From Betaproteobacteria bacterium Ga0077527 (GTDB lineage: Bacteria > Pseudomonadota > Gammaproteobacteria > Burkholderiales > SG8-41), in the NCBI GenBank assembly GCA_001464815.1, contig LNDW01000020.1, forward strand, positions 279,680 to 343,679: a DNA stretch of 64,000 bases, read 5' to 3'. Under the pieces are notes generated by a model. The model saw nothing but the letters and a program-made list of their open reading frames with translations. It had not been told where the DNA came from and did no database searches. How positions within the stretch are numbered: the first letter of the stretch is position 1; each line of letters starts with the position of its first letter. Position numbers and translations under genes: made by a program. This document shows positions 1 through 9,627 of the stretch, piece after piece.

Positions 1-605
1 GCAGCAACATGGAGGCCCTGCTCAAGGCCGGACTGCCGGCGCAGGTCTGCGTCGTGATCAGCAATGATCCCGCGGCCGGGGGCCTGGTCAGCGCCAAGAC
101 ACAGGGCCTGCCGGTGCTGGCCATCGACCACAAGGCCCACGCGACGCGCGAAAGTTTTGACGCCGCCCTCGCAGCGGCGATCGACGCCAGCGGCGCCGAA
201 CTGGTGGTGCTTGCCGGTTTCATGCGTGTGCTCACCGCCGGCTTTGTCGGGCGTTACCGCGGCCGCCTGATCAACATCCACCCGTCGCTGCTGCCCTCGT
301 TCAGGGGCCTGCACACCCACCGCCAGGCGCTCGATGCCGGCGTGCGCATCCACGGCTGCACGGTGCACTTCGTCACCCCTGAACTCGACCACGGCCCGGT
401 CATCATCCAGGCCGCGGTGCCGGTATTGCCCGGCGACGACGAAGACCGCCTCGCCGCGCGTGTGCTTGCGGAGGAACACCGCATCTATCCGCAGGCGCTG
501 CGCTGGCTGTGTGAAGACCGTGTCCGCCTGCACGCCGACGGCCGTGTTGAAATCACCGGCGCTGCCACCACCATCACCACGCTTTACTCACCGCCCCTGC
601 AATGA
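1..605 (+). CDS. purN: Phosphoribosylglycinamide formyltransferase, 5' end cut by window
   Basis: GAR transformylase, a cytosolic step of de novo purine synthesis that moves the formyl group of 10-formyl-tetrahydrofolate to GAR. The frame is open at the first base and reads S-N-M-E-A-L-L, the end of the usual N-terminal GSNMEALL loop, so only about a dozen residues are missing. The formyl-transfer site INIHPSLLPSF (catalytic Asn and His) lies at about nt 269-301, and ELDHGP with the catalytic Asp at 381-398. The stop overlaps the next ATG (ATGA), which suggests translational coupling to the DUF3108 gene. The identification is firm; only the true start is unseen. Confidence 0.95.
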   Translation, partial: SNMEALLKAGLPAQVCVVISNDPAAGGLVSAKTQGLPVLAIDHKAHATRESFDAALAAAIDASGAELVVLAGFMRVLTAGFVGRYRGRLINIHPSLLPSFRGLHTHRQALDAGVRIHGCTVHFVTPELDHGPVIIQAAVPVLPGDDEDRLAARVLAEEHRIYPQALRWLCEDRVRLHADGRVEITGAATTITTLYSPPLQ

Positions 606-1330
606 CCCTGCACTCCATACGCCGGCTGGCCGCGATGCTGTATGCGGCGACCATGGCGCTGTCGGCGCAGGCAACAACAAACCTGCCACAGACCGTACAG
701 GCCCAGTACGAGGTCACGCTCAACGGCACGCCGGTGGGTGTAATGAATGACCATTACGAAGCCCGCGACGGACGTTACCGCATCGTCAGCGAAACCCATG
801 CCGTCGGTGTGCTGGCGCTGGTGCAGCGGCGTCCGGCGCGGGTCGTGAGCAGCGGTGAAGTACAGGCCTCGGGGCTGCGTCCGCTCAGCTTCGAGGCCAC
901 ACGCGGCAACGACTCGCGCCGCGTTGCCGCCGAGTTCGACTGGAATGGCCGCACGCTGGCGCTCAGCCACGATGGCCGCAATGAAACCATGCCGCTGCCG
1001 GCCGGCACCCAGGACCGGCTCTCCGCGCTGTACCAGTTCATGTTCATTGGTGCCGACCGCCTGCGCGACATCGCCTTTCCAATGACCAACGGCCGCAAAC
1101 TCGACCAGTACCGTTACACGCTGGGCAGCGACAGCGTGCTCGACACGCCGCTGGGCCGGATGGCGGTGATCCACCTGGTCAAGCGCCATGCGCCCGGCGA
1201 AAGCGCGACCGAGATCTGGCTCGCGCGCGACCGTTCGCTGCTGCCGGTGCGGATGCGCATTGTCGAGAATGATGGCAACCGCTACGAGCAGTCGCTGCTC
1301 AAGCTCGACACCCCTGCGGCCGCGCCATGA
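602..1330 (+). CDS. DUF3108 domain envelope protein (first of a tandem pair)
   Basis: 242 residues with an N-terminal hydrophobic segment (about residues 8-25, ending SAQA) that looks like a Sec signal peptide, then one DUF3108 beta-rich domain. The family is exported and its biochemical role is not settled. The repeated features FDWN, LPAGTQDRLSALYQF and DTPLGR are shared with the next gene, so the two are paralogues. It overlaps purN by 4 nt and the downstream gene by 4 nt, a tight purN-DUF3108-DUF3108 unit common in betaproteobacteria. Function is inferred only as periplasmic or envelope. Confidence 0.8.
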   Translation: MTLHSIRRLAAMLYAATMALSAQATTNLPQTVQAQYEVTLNGTPVGVMNDHYEARDGRYRIVSETHAVGVLALVQRRPARVVSSGEVQASGLRPLSFEATRGNDSRRVAAEFDWNGRTLALSHDGRNETMPLPAGTQDRLSALYQFMFIGADRLRDIAFPMTNGRKLDQYRYTLGSDSVLDTPLGRMAVIHLVKRHAPGESATEIWLARDRSLLPVRMRIVENDGNRYEQSLLKLDTPAAAP

Positions 1331-2346
1331 TGGTCAACCGCAACACATGCCGCTTGATTGCCGCCGCGGCAATCTCGGCGGCCGCACATGCCGCTCTGCT
1401 TGGCGGCGGCTGGCTCACAATACCGGAAACACCACCACCGCCACCCTTGCTTACTGCAACCCTGCAGCCGCGTGCCGAAACACCGCGCCCTGCGACTCCA
1501 GCCGCCGCACGCGTACCCGCGGCACGATCGGTCGCCACGCAAGGCGCCGCTCCCGCGCTGCCCACCACCATCGAAGCGGCAACTCCGGCAGCCGCACCAG
1601 CCGTCATCGACACCCCGGCCGAGCCCGTGGTGGTGGCCAGCGCCGCCGCCATCAGCCAGCCTGCCACCGAAGCAGCACCTCCCCTGCCCAGCTTTCCACG
1701 CAAAGGACAGATCACCTACCAGCTGACCATGGGTTCCGAGCACACGCTGGTCGGCCGCACCGTGCAGACCTGGGAATTCGACGGCCTGCAGTACCGGCTT
1801 TCGAGCCGCTCCGAAAGTACCGGCCTGGTCGAGATGTTCCGTCCGCATCGCTATATTTATCAGAGCCAAGGCCGCCTCACCGTGGCCGGACTGCAGCCGG
1901 AACGTTTCAGCGCCAGCGTGCGACGCGGCAGCCGCAGCGACGAATCGATCGCGGTGTTTGACTGGAATGAACAGCGCGCACGCATCGGCCGGCTGCCGCA
2001 GCAGTCCAGCGTCGGGCTGCCCGCGGGCAGCCAGGACGTGGTGAGTTTCATGTACCAGTTCGCGCTGTTTCCGCCGCAGGCTGGACGCATCACCCTCCCC
2101 TTTACCCGCGGCACACGCATCGACGTGGTCAGCTTCGACGTGCTGCCCGCGGAAACCATCGACACACCGCTGGGCCGGCTGCGCGCCATTCCGGTGATCC
2201 AGGTCCGCGAGCGCGGCGCTGAAAGCCTCGCCGTCTGGCTCGCCACCGATTACCGCAACCTGCCGGTGCGCATCCGTTTTTTCAACCGTGACGGCGAGTT
2301 CTCGGGCGAACAGCTCGCCTCCGAAATCCGCGTAGCAGAGCAATGA
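1327..2346 (+). CDS. DUF3108 protein with Pro/Ala-rich N-terminal linker
   Basis: 339 residues. The N terminus has one hydrophobic segment (about residues 9-30), probably an uncleaved anchor or signal, followed by about 90 residues very rich in Pro and Ala, like periplasm-spanning linkers. The DUF3108 domain starts near residue 118 (KGQITYQL) and repeats the landmarks of the preceding paralogue: FDWN, LPAGSQDVVSFMYQF, DTPLGRL. The start overlaps the upstream stop. The extra linker suggests one paralogue is anchored and reaches across the periplasm while the other is soluble; this is inference. Confidence 0.78.
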   Translation: MMVNRNTCRLIAAAAISAAAHAALLGGGWLTIPETPPPPPLLTATLQPRAETPRPATPAAARVPAARSVATQGAAPALPTTIEAATPAAAPAVIDTPAEPVVVASAAAISQPATEAAPPLPSFPRKGQITYQLTMGSEHTLVGRTVQTWEFDGLQYRLSSRSESTGLVEMFRPHRYIYQSQGRLTVAGLQPERFSASVRRGSRSDESIAVFDWNEQRARIGRLPQQSSVGLPAGSQDVVSFMYQFALFPPQAGRITLPFTRGTRIDVVSFDVLPAETIDTPLGRLRAIPVIQVRERGAESLAVWLATDYRNLPVRIRFFNRDGEFSGEQLASEIRVAEQ

Positions 2347-2356
2347 TTGGCCAACA

Positions 2357-3691
2357 ATGAAAACAAGCAGCCCGAAAAGCAGTGAACAACACCGCCGTCA
2401 ACAGCAGGGGGAACCCCTGGACGGCAGCCCTGCATTACGCTCGGGCCTCAGCGTGCCGCGTCTCAACGAAGCCGCCAGTGCGCTGCTCCGTGTACTGACC
2501 TTTGATTATCCGGCCGACGCCGTACTGGGCCGCTACTTCCGCGAACGCCCCCAGCTTGGCCAGCAGGATCGCGCCTTCATCGCCGAAGCGGTGTTCGGCG
2601 TGCTGCGGCGCAAGTTCTGGCTCGACCATCTGGCACCGCAGGCGAATGTGCGCCAGTTGCTGCTGCTCTGGCTGTCCCGTATTGCCGGGCACAGCAGCCG
2701 CGAACTGGGCACGCTGTGCAGCAGTGAAGAGCTGCAATGGCTGAACAGCACGCGCGCGCAGGGGCCGCTGCCGCTCGCCGCCGAAGCCGATCTGCCACCC
2801 TGGGTCATCGACCAGTTGCTGCCGGAACACGGCGAGGATTTCGTGCGCAGCCTCGGCCGCGCACTGCAGGAACCGGCACCGCTGGACCTGCGCGTGAACA
2901 CCATGTGCGCGAGCCGCGAGGAAGTGCTGGCGAAACTGCGCAGCGTGGGCATCAGTTCAGAGAACACACCGCTGTCGCCGCTGGGCCTGCGCCTGCATGA
3001 CAAGCCCGCCCTCAACCGCCAGCCGCTGTTCGCTGCCGGCAAGTTCGAAGTGCAGGACGAGGGCAGCCAGCTTCTGGGCTATCTGCTCGCGCCGCGGCGC
3101 GGCGAACTGGTCGTCGATTTCTGCGCCGGCGCAGGTGGCAAGACGCTGATGCTCGGCGCCATGATGAATTCGCAGGGCCGCCTCTACGCCTTCGATATCT
3201 CTGAAAAGCGCCTCGCCAACCTTAAGCCGCGGCTGAAACGCTCGGGCCTGTCAAATGTGCATCCGCTGGTGATCGCGCATGAAAATGACAGCAAGGTGAA
3301 ACGGCTGGCGGGCAAGATCGACCGCGTGCTGGTTGACGCGCCGTGCAGCGGACTGGGGACACTGCGCCGCAATCCCGACCTCAAGTTCCGTCAGTCGCCG
3401 CAGTCGGTGGCCGAACTCACGGTGAAGCAGGCGGCGATCCTCTCCTCGGCGGCGCGGCTGGTGAAACCCGGCGGGCGCCTGGTTTACGCCACCTGCAGCC
3501 TGCTTGCCGCGGAAAACCGCATGATCGTCGAAGCCTTCCTCGCCGCGCATCCGCAATTTGTGGCGCTCAACTGCGGCGAGCTGCTGCAACGCCAGGGTAT
3601 TGCCGTCGGCGACATGCAGCAATTGCAGCTGTGGCCGCAGCTGCACCATACCGACGGTTTTTTTGCCGCGGCATTCGAGCGCCGCAGCTAG
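2357..3691 (+). CDS. RsmB/NOP-family RNA (cytosine-C5) methyltransferase
   Basis: SAM-dependent m5C RNA methylase. The C-terminal half has the full Rossmann set: motif I DFCAGAGGKT, acidic motif II AFDISEKRL, motif IV DAPCSGLGT with the conserved Pro-Cys, and motif VI YATCSLL with the catalytic Cys. The N-terminal 130 residues look like the helical domain found before the PUA-like segment (LDLRVNT near residue 175). It is separated from the DUF3108 gene by 10 nt and so is probably in the purN operon. It could be rRNA-specific like RsmB, but betaproteobacteria carry a second family member in this position, so I leave out a symbol. Confidence 0.88.
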   Translation: MKTSSPKSSEQHRRQQQGEPLDGSPALRSGLSVPRLNEAASALLRVLTFDYPADAVLGRYFRERPQLGQQDRAFIAEAVFGVLRRKFWLDHLAPQANVRQLLLLWLSRIAGHSSRELGTLCSSEELQWLNSTRAQGPLPLAAEADLPPWVIDQLLPEHGEDFVRSLGRALQEPAPLDLRVNTMCASREEVLAKLRSVGISSENTPLSPLGLRLHDKPALNRQPLFAAGKFEVQDEGSQLLGYLLAPRRGELVVDFCAGAGGKTLMLGAMMNSQGRLYAFDISEKRLANLKPRLKRSGLSNVHPLVIAHENDSKVKRLAGKIDRVLVDAPCSGLGTLRRNPDLKFRQSPQSVAELTVKQAAILSSAARLVKPGGRLVYATCSLLAAENRMIVEAFLAAHPQFVALNCGELLQRQGIAVGDMQQLQLWPQLHHTDGFFAAAFERRS

Positions 3692-3771
3692 CCGGACTGC
3701 GGCGCGGCGCGTGCTAACATCATCGCAGCGCTCCGCCTTCCGCACCGTTCGTAACAACGCCGACTCCATTC

Positions 3772-5070
3772 ATGTCCGCCGCCTCAGCTGAAATTCACAG
3801 CCTGCTGCTTGATCTGTGGCAGGATCTGCAGAGCGTGAAAATCCTGTGGCAGGTCGGCGTGGTCGTTGCCTGCGCGCTGATCGGCCATTTGATTTCCAGC
3901 CGTTTCAACCGCCGCGTGGCGGAAACACCGTCACTTGATGTCACGCAGGCGCTGGGTATTGGCAGCCTGCAGCGGCTGATGTTTCCGTTGTCAACGCTGG
4001 TGCTGTTGTTCTGTGGCCGCGGCCTCCTGGGCCTGTGGCAAAAAACCCCCCTGCTTGACGTCGCGGTGACACTGCTGCTGGCGATGGCACTGATCCGGAT
4101 GACGATCTATGCCCTGCGCCACACCTTCGCGCCCAGTGACTGGCTGCGCGCCTCGGAACGCTGGCTAAGCTGGCTGGCCTGGCTTGGCGTCGCCATCTAC
4201 CTCACCGGGCTGTGGCCGCCGCTGCGCGAAATCCTTGACGACCTCGCCTTCAGCACCGGCAAACACAAGATTTCGCTGCTGCTGTTGCTGCAGGTGACAA
4301 CCTCGGTCGCAGTCACCCTTTTCCTGGCATTGTGGCTGGGGCGCGTCGCCGAAAACCGGCTGATGGGCATGACCAGCCTGCAGGTCAACGTGCGGGTGAT
4401 GTTCGCCAAACTGTCCCAGGTACTGCTGCTGCTGGTCGCGGTGCTGATCGCACTGCCGGCAGTGGGCATCGACCTCACAGTACTGTCGGTGTTTGGCGGC
4501 ATGCTCGGCGTGGGTATCGGCTTCGGCCTGCAGAAGATTGCCGCCAACTACATCAGCGGCTTCATCATCCTGATGGACCGTTCGGTGAGCATCGGCGACA
4601 TGGTCACCATTGGTGAACACAGCGGTGTGCTGACGCGGATGACCGCGCGTTATGTGGTGGTGCGCGGACTGGGCGGGCTCGAGGCCATCATCCCCAACGA
4701 AACCATCATCACTTCCACCGTGATCAACCACACACTGACCGACCGTCATGTGCGGGTCGCGGTGCCGGTGCAGGTGAGTTATTCGGCCGATGTCGAGCTG
4801 GCGCGGCGGCTGATGGTTGAGGCCGGTGTCGCACATCCCCGCGCCCTGCGCGAGCCGTACCCAGTGGCGCTGATCACCGGCCTCGCTGAAAGCGGCATCA
4901 ACCTCGAACTGGGGGTCTGGGTCGGCGATCCCGACCAGGGGCTTGCCGCGCTGCGCTCCGACCTCTTCGCGGCCATCTGGCAGGCTTTCAGGGCACACGG
5001 CATCGAGGTGCCCTTCCCGCAGCGTGAAGTGCGTGTTGTAGGGGCTTTCCCCACTCCTGACGCTCAATAA
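3772..5070 (+). CDS. MscS-family mechanosensitive ion channel
   Basis: 432-residue inner-membrane channel. Five to six hydrophobic segments precede the conserved pore and beta region: FGGMLGVGIGFGLQ (the Gly/Ala-rich pore helix TM3), then IAANYISGFIILMDR and the beta domain SIGDMVTIGEHSGVL, ending in the alpha/beta cytoplasmic vestibule. Members open under membrane tension to release solutes during hypo-osmotic shock. The extended N terminus resembles the larger MscS/YbdG-like proteins rather than minimal MscS. It lies 80 nt after the RNA methylase on the same strand and stands alone before the desaturase. Confidence 0.88.
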   Translation: MSAASAEIHSLLLDLWQDLQSVKILWQVGVVVACALIGHLISSRFNRRVAETPSLDVTQALGIGSLQRLMFPLSTLVLLFCGRGLLGLWQKTPLLDVAVTLLLAMALIRMTIYALRHTFAPSDWLRASERWLSWLAWLGVAIYLTGLWPPLREILDDLAFSTGKHKISLLLLLQVTTSVAVTLFLALWLGRVAENRLMGMTSLQVNVRVMFAKLSQVLLLLVAVLIALPAVGIDLTVLSVFGGMLGVGIGFGLQKIAANYISGFIILMDRSVSIGDMVTIGEHSGVLTRMTARYVVVRGLGGLEAIIPNETIITSTVINHTLTDRHVRVAVPVQVSYSADVELARRLMVEAGVAHPRALREPYPVALITGLAESGINLELGVWVGDPDQGLAALRSDLFAAIWQAFRAHGIEVPFPQREVRVVGAFPTPDAQ

Positions 5071-5198
5071 TTGTTGATTTAAATCAATAGCTTGGGAAGT
5101 TTCCCAAGGAAAAGCCCGATCCGGGCTATACCCGCCAGAATGGTTTCGCTAAACTCCGCGCGATATTGGGTGGTTTACCCATGACAAAGAGGGTCTGA

Positions 5199-6362
5199 AT
5201 GTATACAGGGGTTCTGGATTTACCGTGGTGGGGCTATATCGTTTACGCGCTGGTGATGACCCACATCACCATTGCCGCCGTGACGATTTATCTGCATCGC
5301 CACTCCGCACACCGCGCGCTCGACCTGCATCCGATTCCTGCGCATTTTTTCCGCTTCTGGCTGTGGCTGACCACCGGCATGCTGACCAAGCACTGGACGG
5401 CAATTCACCGCAAACACCACGCCAAATGCGAGACCGTCGACGATCCGCACAGCCCGCAGATCTATGGCATCCGCAAGGTATTGCTGGAAGGCGCGGAACT
5501 GTACCGCAAGGAAGGCCGCAACCAGGAAACCCTGGATCGCTACGGCTACGGCACGCCGGACGACTGGCTGGAACGCAAACTCTTCAGCCATGACCGCTGG
5601 GGCATCGGCTCGATGCTCGTCATCAACGTCATCCTGCTCGGCCCGATCGGCCTGACGATCTGGGCATTACAGATGGCCTGGATCCCGTTCACGGCCGCCG
5701 GCATCATCAACGGCGTCGGCCACTACTGGGGTTATCGCAACTTCCAGCCCGAAGATGCAAGCACCAATGTCTTCCCCTGGGGCATCCTGATTGGCGGCGA
5801 GGAACTGCACAACAACCACCATGCCTATGCCACCTCGGCAAAACTGTCGAGCCGCTGGTACGAATTCGACATCGGCTGGCTGTATATCCGCGCCCTTGAA
5901 ACACTGGGCCTGGCCAAGGTGAAGAAGGTTGCACCGAAGCTGATGCTCGACAATTCCAAGACCCGCTGCGACCTCGCCACACTGCAGGCGGTTGCCACCC
6001 ACCGCTATGAGGTGCTGGCGAAGTACACAGCCTCCCTGCGCGCGACCTGCGCGGCGGAACTGCAGCACATCAAGGACCACGCCAACGGCGTCGACATGGG
6101 CAAGCTCAAGCGCTGGCTGCACGTAGACAAATCAGCGCTGCCCGCCGCCGAACTGGAACAGCGTGAAACCGTGATCCGCCACAGCAGCGTCCTTGCCACG
6201 GTCTACAACATGCGCGACGAACTCGCGCAACTGTGGCAACGCTCAACGGCCTCGAAAGAGCATCTGGTCAAGCAGCTCGAGGACTGGTGCCGCCGCGCTG
6301 AAACCAGCGGCATCGAGGCGCTGCAGCAGTTCTCGCGTCAGCTGCGCTGCTACGCCGCCTAG
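5199..6362 (+). CDS. Acyl-lipid/acyl-CoA fatty acid desaturase (DesA-like)
   Basis: Membrane di-iron desaturase that inserts a cis double bond in fatty acyl chains. The three histidine boxes are present: HRHSAHR (near residue 32), HRKHHA (near 69) and HNNHH (near 206), with hydrophobic segments between. The C-terminal 130 residues are hydrophilic and helical, longer than the minimal domain, as in the Pseudomonas DesA-type group. The 128-nt upstream gap is free for a promoter. It is followed at once by a strong bidirectional hairpin terminator, so it is probably monocistronic. Confidence 0.88.
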   Translation: MYTGVLDLPWWGYIVYALVMTHITIAAVTIYLHRHSAHRALDLHPIPAHFFRFWLWLTTGMLTKHWTAIHRKHHAKCETVDDPHSPQIYGIRKVLLEGAELYRKEGRNQETLDRYGYGTPDDWLERKLFSHDRWGIGSMLVINVILLGPIGLTIWALQMAWIPFTAAGIINGVGHYWGYRNFQPEDASTNVFPWGILIGGEELHNNHHAYATSAKLSSRWYEFDIGWLYIRALETLGLAKVKKVAPKLMLDNSKTRCDLATLQAVATHRYEVLAKYTASLRATCAAELQHIKDHANGVDMGKLKRWLHVDKSALPAAELEQRETVIRHSSVLATVYNMRDELAQLWQRSTASKEHLVKQLEDWCRRAETSGIEALQQFSRQLRCYAA

Positions 6363-6377
6363 CGCCGGCTGCTGCAT

Positions 6378-6415
6378 CAAACAAAAAGCCCGCCGATTGG
6401 CGGGCTTTTTGTTTG
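6378..6415. terminator. Bidirectional intrinsic terminator after the desaturase
   Basis: A 17-nt inverted repeat (arms 6378-6394 and 6399-6415) with an A-run on one side and a T-run on the other. It is placed 15 nt after the desaturase stop and points towards the oppositely oriented ribosomal protein genes. Confidence 0.85.
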
Positions 6416-6449
6416 ATGGCCATTTCCCTGGCAATCATTTCGAGATCAT

Positions 6450-6475
6450 AAAAAAACCCGCCTGACGGCGGGTTC
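6450..6475 (-). terminator. Intrinsic terminator of rpmB-rpmG
   Basis: On the minus strand a GAACCCGCC/GGCGGGTT stem is followed by a run of T. It sits 23 nt after the rpmG stop. Confidence 0.75.
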
Positions 6476-6497
6476 TTGATGGCCGCTGATGCGGCGC

Positions 6498-6653
6498 TTA
6501 CTTGATCTTGCCTTCCTTGTACACCACGTGCTTGCGCGCAACGGGATCGAACTTCTTGATCTCCATCTTCTCGGTCTGGGTGCGCTTGTTCTTGGTGGTG
6601 GTGTAGAAGTGGCCGGTACCGGCGGTTGATTCGAGTTTGATTTTTTCGCGCAT
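6498..6653 (-). CDS. rpmG: 50S ribosomal protein L33
   Basis: A 51-residue basic protein of the large ribosomal subunit, starting [20 protein letters not shown] and ending YKEGKIK, which is the standard non-zinc L33 (no CxxC pairs). The ATG at 6653 is preceded by a GGAG-like site. It lies 10 nt downstream of rpmB on the same strand, the usual rpmB-rpmG pair. The lack of zinc-binding Cys places it in the C-minus paralogue class. Confidence 0.95.
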   Translation of the reverse strand: MREKIKLESTAGTGHFYTTTKNKRTQTEKMEIKKFDPVARKHVVYKEGKIK

Positions 6654-6663
6654 GTTCGGCTCC

Positions 6664-6900
6664 TTAGATGCTCATGCCCTGCGCGCGCAGGTCGGCGAGG
6701 ACGACATCGATGCCCTTGCGGTCGATGGTGCGCAGGCCGTTGGTGGAAACGCGCAGGCTGATCCAGCGGTTTTCACTCTCGACCCAGAAACGGCGTTTCT
6801 GCAGATTGGGCAGAAAACGACGTTTTGTCTTGTTGTTGGCGTGGGAAACATTGTTCCCGACCATCGGCTTTTTGCCGGTGACGCAGCAGACCCGTGCCAT
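6664..6900 (-). CDS. rpmB: 50S ribosomal protein L28
   Basis: A 78-residue L28. [12 protein letters not shown] is the standard N terminus, followed by [19 protein letters not shown] and the C-terminal [15 protein letters not shown] motif. The frame stays open upstream, but family alignment fixes the start at 6900. It is first of the rpmB-rpmG operon, transcribed away from radC. Very high confidence. Confidence 0.96.
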   Translation of the reverse strand: MARVCCVTGKKPMVGNNVSHANNKTKRRFLPNLQKRRFWVESENRWISLRVSTNGLRTIDRKGIDVVLADLRAQGMSI

Positions 6901-7000
6901 TGCAGTGCTCCGCGAATTCAGAAAAGGCGCGATGATACACGGATAGGCCACCTGCCTCAACCCTTGTCGGCATTCGCCCCAAAACCTGCGGGACACATAA

Positions 7001-7024
7001 TAATCAATAAAAACAATGAGTTAA
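7001..7024 (+). repeat. AT-rich dispersed repeat, copy 1
   Basis: Reads CAATAAAAACAATGAGTTA. The last bases form the TAA stop of radC on the opposite strand, so the gene end lies inside the element. Confidence 0.7.
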
Positions 7025-7695
7025 AGCAATCCACGCTCGGAAAAAGATAAAGCGCCATCACCGGCGATCACAAAATGATCGAGTACGCGGATATCGATCA
7101 GCGCCAGCGCCTGCTTCAGTGCCTGGGTCAGGACCTCGTCGGCCCGGCTCGGTTCAGCGACACCTGAGGGATGGTTGTGGGCAAAAATCACCGCGGCGGC
7201 GTTGTGGTGCAGCGCCCGCTTCACCACCTCGCGCGGATAGACGCTGGTCTGGGTCAGCGTGCCGCGGAACAGCTCCTCGCTCGCGGTGACCCGGTGCTGG
7301 GCATCAAGAAACACCGCGACAAACACTTCATGCGGCCGGCCATGCAGCATCAGCCGCAGATAGTCGCGCACCGCGCCGGGCCCGGACAATGCGGCGCCGG
7401 CTTCGAGTTTCTCGCGCAGTGTGCGGCGCGCAATTTCCAGCGCGGCCTGCAACAGCGCGTATTTCGCCGGCCCCAGACCGGGCTCGGCGCAAAAAGCCTC
7501 GCCCGACGCGCCGGCCAGTGCCGAGAGCGAACCAAAACGCGTCAGTTGATCCCGCGCCAGTTCGACCGCGCTTTTGCCCTTGACGCCGGTGCGCAGAAAA
7601 ATCGCCACCAGCTCGGCATCGGACAGCGCCTGCGGCCCCTTGCCCAGCAGCTTCTCGCGTGGCCGGTCATCCAGCGGCCAGTCGGTAATCGCCAT
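7021..7695 (-). CDS. radC: RadC/JAB-domain DNA repair-associated protein
   Basis: 224 residues. The N-terminal UPF0758 helix-hairpin-helix region ([22 protein letters not shown]) is followed by a JAMM/MPN+ domain with HNHPSG near residue 173 and a downstream Asp, the zinc metalloprotease-like site. The true cellular role of RadC is still debated. ATG at 7695 is preferred over the adjoining GTG at 7698. The stop codon falls in an AT-rich dispersed repeat. It is divergent from coaBC, with 109 nt between the starts. Confidence 0.92.
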   Translation of the reverse strand: MAITDWPLDDRPREKLLGKGPQALSDAELVAIFLRTGVKGKSAVELARDQLTRFGSLSALAGASGEAFCAEPGLGPAKYALLQAALEIARRTLREKLEAGAALSGPGAVRDYLRLMLHGRPHEVFVAVFLDAQHRVTASEELFRGTLTQTSVYPREVVKRALHHNAAAVIFAHNHPSGVAEPSRADEVLTQALKQALALIDIRVLDHFVIAGDGALSFSERGLL

Positions 7696-7804
7696 CACAC
7701 CTCCCCTGTTGTTCTGAACTGCCGATACAACAAGAACGCGCCGCCGCGGGCACGGTTTACCCGCCGCCGGATTTGCAGTTACACTTCCCGTCCCCCAAGG
7801 CAGG

Positions 7805-9049
7805 ATGCGCTACGTGTCTGATATTGCTGGAAAAAACGACCCCACCAACCGTCCGCGCCGGAAAATCCTGCTCGGGATCACCGGCGGCGTCGCTGCATAC
7901 AAGGCGGCTGAGCTGGTGCGCCGCCTCGGCGACCGCGGCATCGAGGTACATGTGGTGATGACCGAGGCCGCCTGCGGCTTCATCACCCCGGCCACGCTGC
8001 AGGCACTGTCCGGCCATCCGGTCTATACCAGCATGTGGGACGGCCGCATCGATAACGGCATGCCGCACATCGAACTCACGCGCGACAAGGACGCCATCGT
8101 CATCGCACCGGCCACCGCCGATTTCATCGCGAAATGTGTACATGGCCTCGCCGATGACCTGCTGTCGACGCTGTGCCTGGCGCGGGACTGCCCGCTGATC
8201 GTGGCCCCGGCGATGAACCGCCAGATGTGGGAACACGCGGCGACGCAACGCAATGTCGCGCAGATCCGCAGCGACGGCGTCACCGTGCTTGGCCCCGACA
8301 GCGGCGATCAGGCCTGCGGCGAGACCGGCATGGGCCGGATGCTCGAGCCCGAGGCGCTGGCCGAGGGCATCGCAGCCTTCCTCGCGCCGAAAACCCTTTT
8401 GGGCAAACGCGTGCTGATGACCGCGGGCCCGACCTTCGAGCCGATCGACGCAGTGCGCGGCATCACCAACCGCAGTTCGGGCAAGATGGGCTACGCCATT
8501 GCCCGCGCCGCAATTGCCGCCGGTGCCGAAGTCACGCTGGTCTCCGGGCCGGTGAGCCTCGCCGCCCCGGTGGGCGCGGCGATGGTGCGCGTACAGAGCG
8601 CCGCCGAAATGTTTGCCGCCGTGCAGAAGCATGTCGCGAAGACCGACATCTTCATCGGCGTCGCCGCGGTTGCCGACTACCGCGTGGCCGCGCCGCGCAA
8701 GCACAAGATCAAGAAAACCGAGGAAGACCAGCTGCGCATCGACCTGCTGCCGAATGCCGACATCCTCGGCTGGGTTGCCTCGCGGCCGAAGCCGCCGTTC
8801 AGCGTCGGCTTCGCCGCTGAAAGCCGCAATCTCGACCGTTACGCCGACGAGAAGCGCCGCCGCAAGAAGGTGAAGCTGATGATCGCCAACCTTGCACAGA
8901 ATGCGATCGGCGCCGACGACAACGAAGTTTCACTGATGGACGACAACGGCACCCATCGCCTGCCGCGTGCTCCGAAGGATGCCGTCGCGGTCGAGATCGT
9001 CCGCCACATTGCTGCACTCTGCAGCAGTACCAAACGCAAACCGCGATAA
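7805..9049 (+). CDS. coaBC: Bifunctional phosphopantothenoylcysteine decarboxylase/synthetase
   Basis: Two steps of coenzyme A synthesis in one protein. CoaC (flavin-dependent decarboxylase) occupies about residues 20-200, with [23 protein letters not shown] and a Cys-containing [10 protein letters not shown] substrate-clamp loop. CoaB (CTP-dependent ligase) follows with [22 protein letters not shown] and AVADYRVA. The length of 414 residues is normal. The ATG at 7805 lacks its own ribosome site; a GTG at 7814 has AGGA eight bases upstream and is a fair alternative start. It is divergent from radC and followed by dut. Confidence 0.93.
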   Translation: MRYVSDIAGKNDPTNRPRRKILLGITGGVAAYKAAELVRRLGDRGIEVHVVMTEAACGFITPATLQALSGHPVYTSMWDGRIDNGMPHIELTRDKDAIVIAPATADFIAKCVHGLADDLLSTLCLARDCPLIVAPAMNRQMWEHAATQRNVAQIRSDGVTVLGPDSGDQACGETGMGRMLEPEALAEGIAAFLAPKTLLGKRVLMTAGPTFEPIDAVRGITNRSSGKMGYAIARAAIAAGAEVTLVSGPVSLAAPVGAAMVRVQSAAEMFAAVQKHVAKTDIFIGVAAVADYRVAAPRKHKIKKTEEDQLRIDLLPNADILGWVASRPKPPFSVGFAAESRNLDRYADEKRRRKKVKLMIANLAQNAIGADDNEVSLMDDNGTHRLPRAPKDAVAVEIVRHIAALCSSTKRKPR

Positions 9050-9101
9050 ACCGCAGGGCCGTCCTTCAGCCGTCCACCGTTTTTCCTTCATTCAAGGCCG
9101 C

Positions 9102-9551
9102 ATGAAATCCATCGCCGTCAAAATCCTCGACGCACGTCTGCGCGGGCAGATGCCCGCCTATGCCACTCCCGGCTCCGCCGGCCTCGACCTGCGCGCCTGC
9201 CTAGAAGTGCCGCTGACGCTGCAGCCGGGCCAGACCGAGCTGATCCCCGCCGGCATGGCCATCCACATTGCCGATCCGGGACTTGCAGCGATGATCCTGC
9301 CGCGCTCCGGACTCGGCCACAAACACGGCATCGTACTCGGCAACCTGGTCGGGCTGATCGACTCCGACTATCAGGGCCAGCTTTTTGTCTCGACCTGGAA
9401 CCGCGGCAATGTCGCATTCACCATCAATCCGATGGAACGCCTGGCACAGCTGGTGGTCGTACCGGTGGTGCAGGTGGCGTTTGACGTCGTCGACGATTTT
9501 GATGTCTCCAGCCGTGGTGCCGGCGGGTTTGGAAGCAGCGGAAGAACCTAG
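9102..9551 (+). CDS. dut: dUTP diphosphatase
   Basis: Hydrolyses dUTP to dUMP and pyrophosphate, keeping uracil out of DNA and feeding dTMP synthesis. All five trimeric dUTPase motifs are visible: [47 protein letters not shown], and the C-terminal Gly-rich arm [10 protein letters not shown]. It has 149 residues, the standard size. The frame is open further upstream, but [13 protein letters not shown] matches the family start at 9102. It lies 52 nt after coaBC, the classical coaBC-dut pairing. Confidence 0.96.
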   Translation: MKSIAVKILDARLRGQMPAYATPGSAGLDLRACLEVPLTLQPGQTELIPAGMAIHIADPGLAAMILPRSGLGHKHGIVLGNLVGLIDSDYQGQLFVSTWNRGNVAFTINPMERLAQLVVVPVVQVAFDVVDDFDVSSRGAGGFGSSGRT

Positions 9552-9627
9552 CTATAAGCGTGGAGTAATGACAAGGGCACACTTGAAGCGAAGCAATGAT
9601 GCGCACAGGTATCCAGTGGAGATGTGA

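Noticed and set aside
5071..5095. AT-rich stretch with CAATAGCTTG before the desaturase as an eleventh copy of the AT-rich repeat
   Set aside because: Only the CAATnGCTT core matches; the AAAAC part is absent, so it falls below the other copies.
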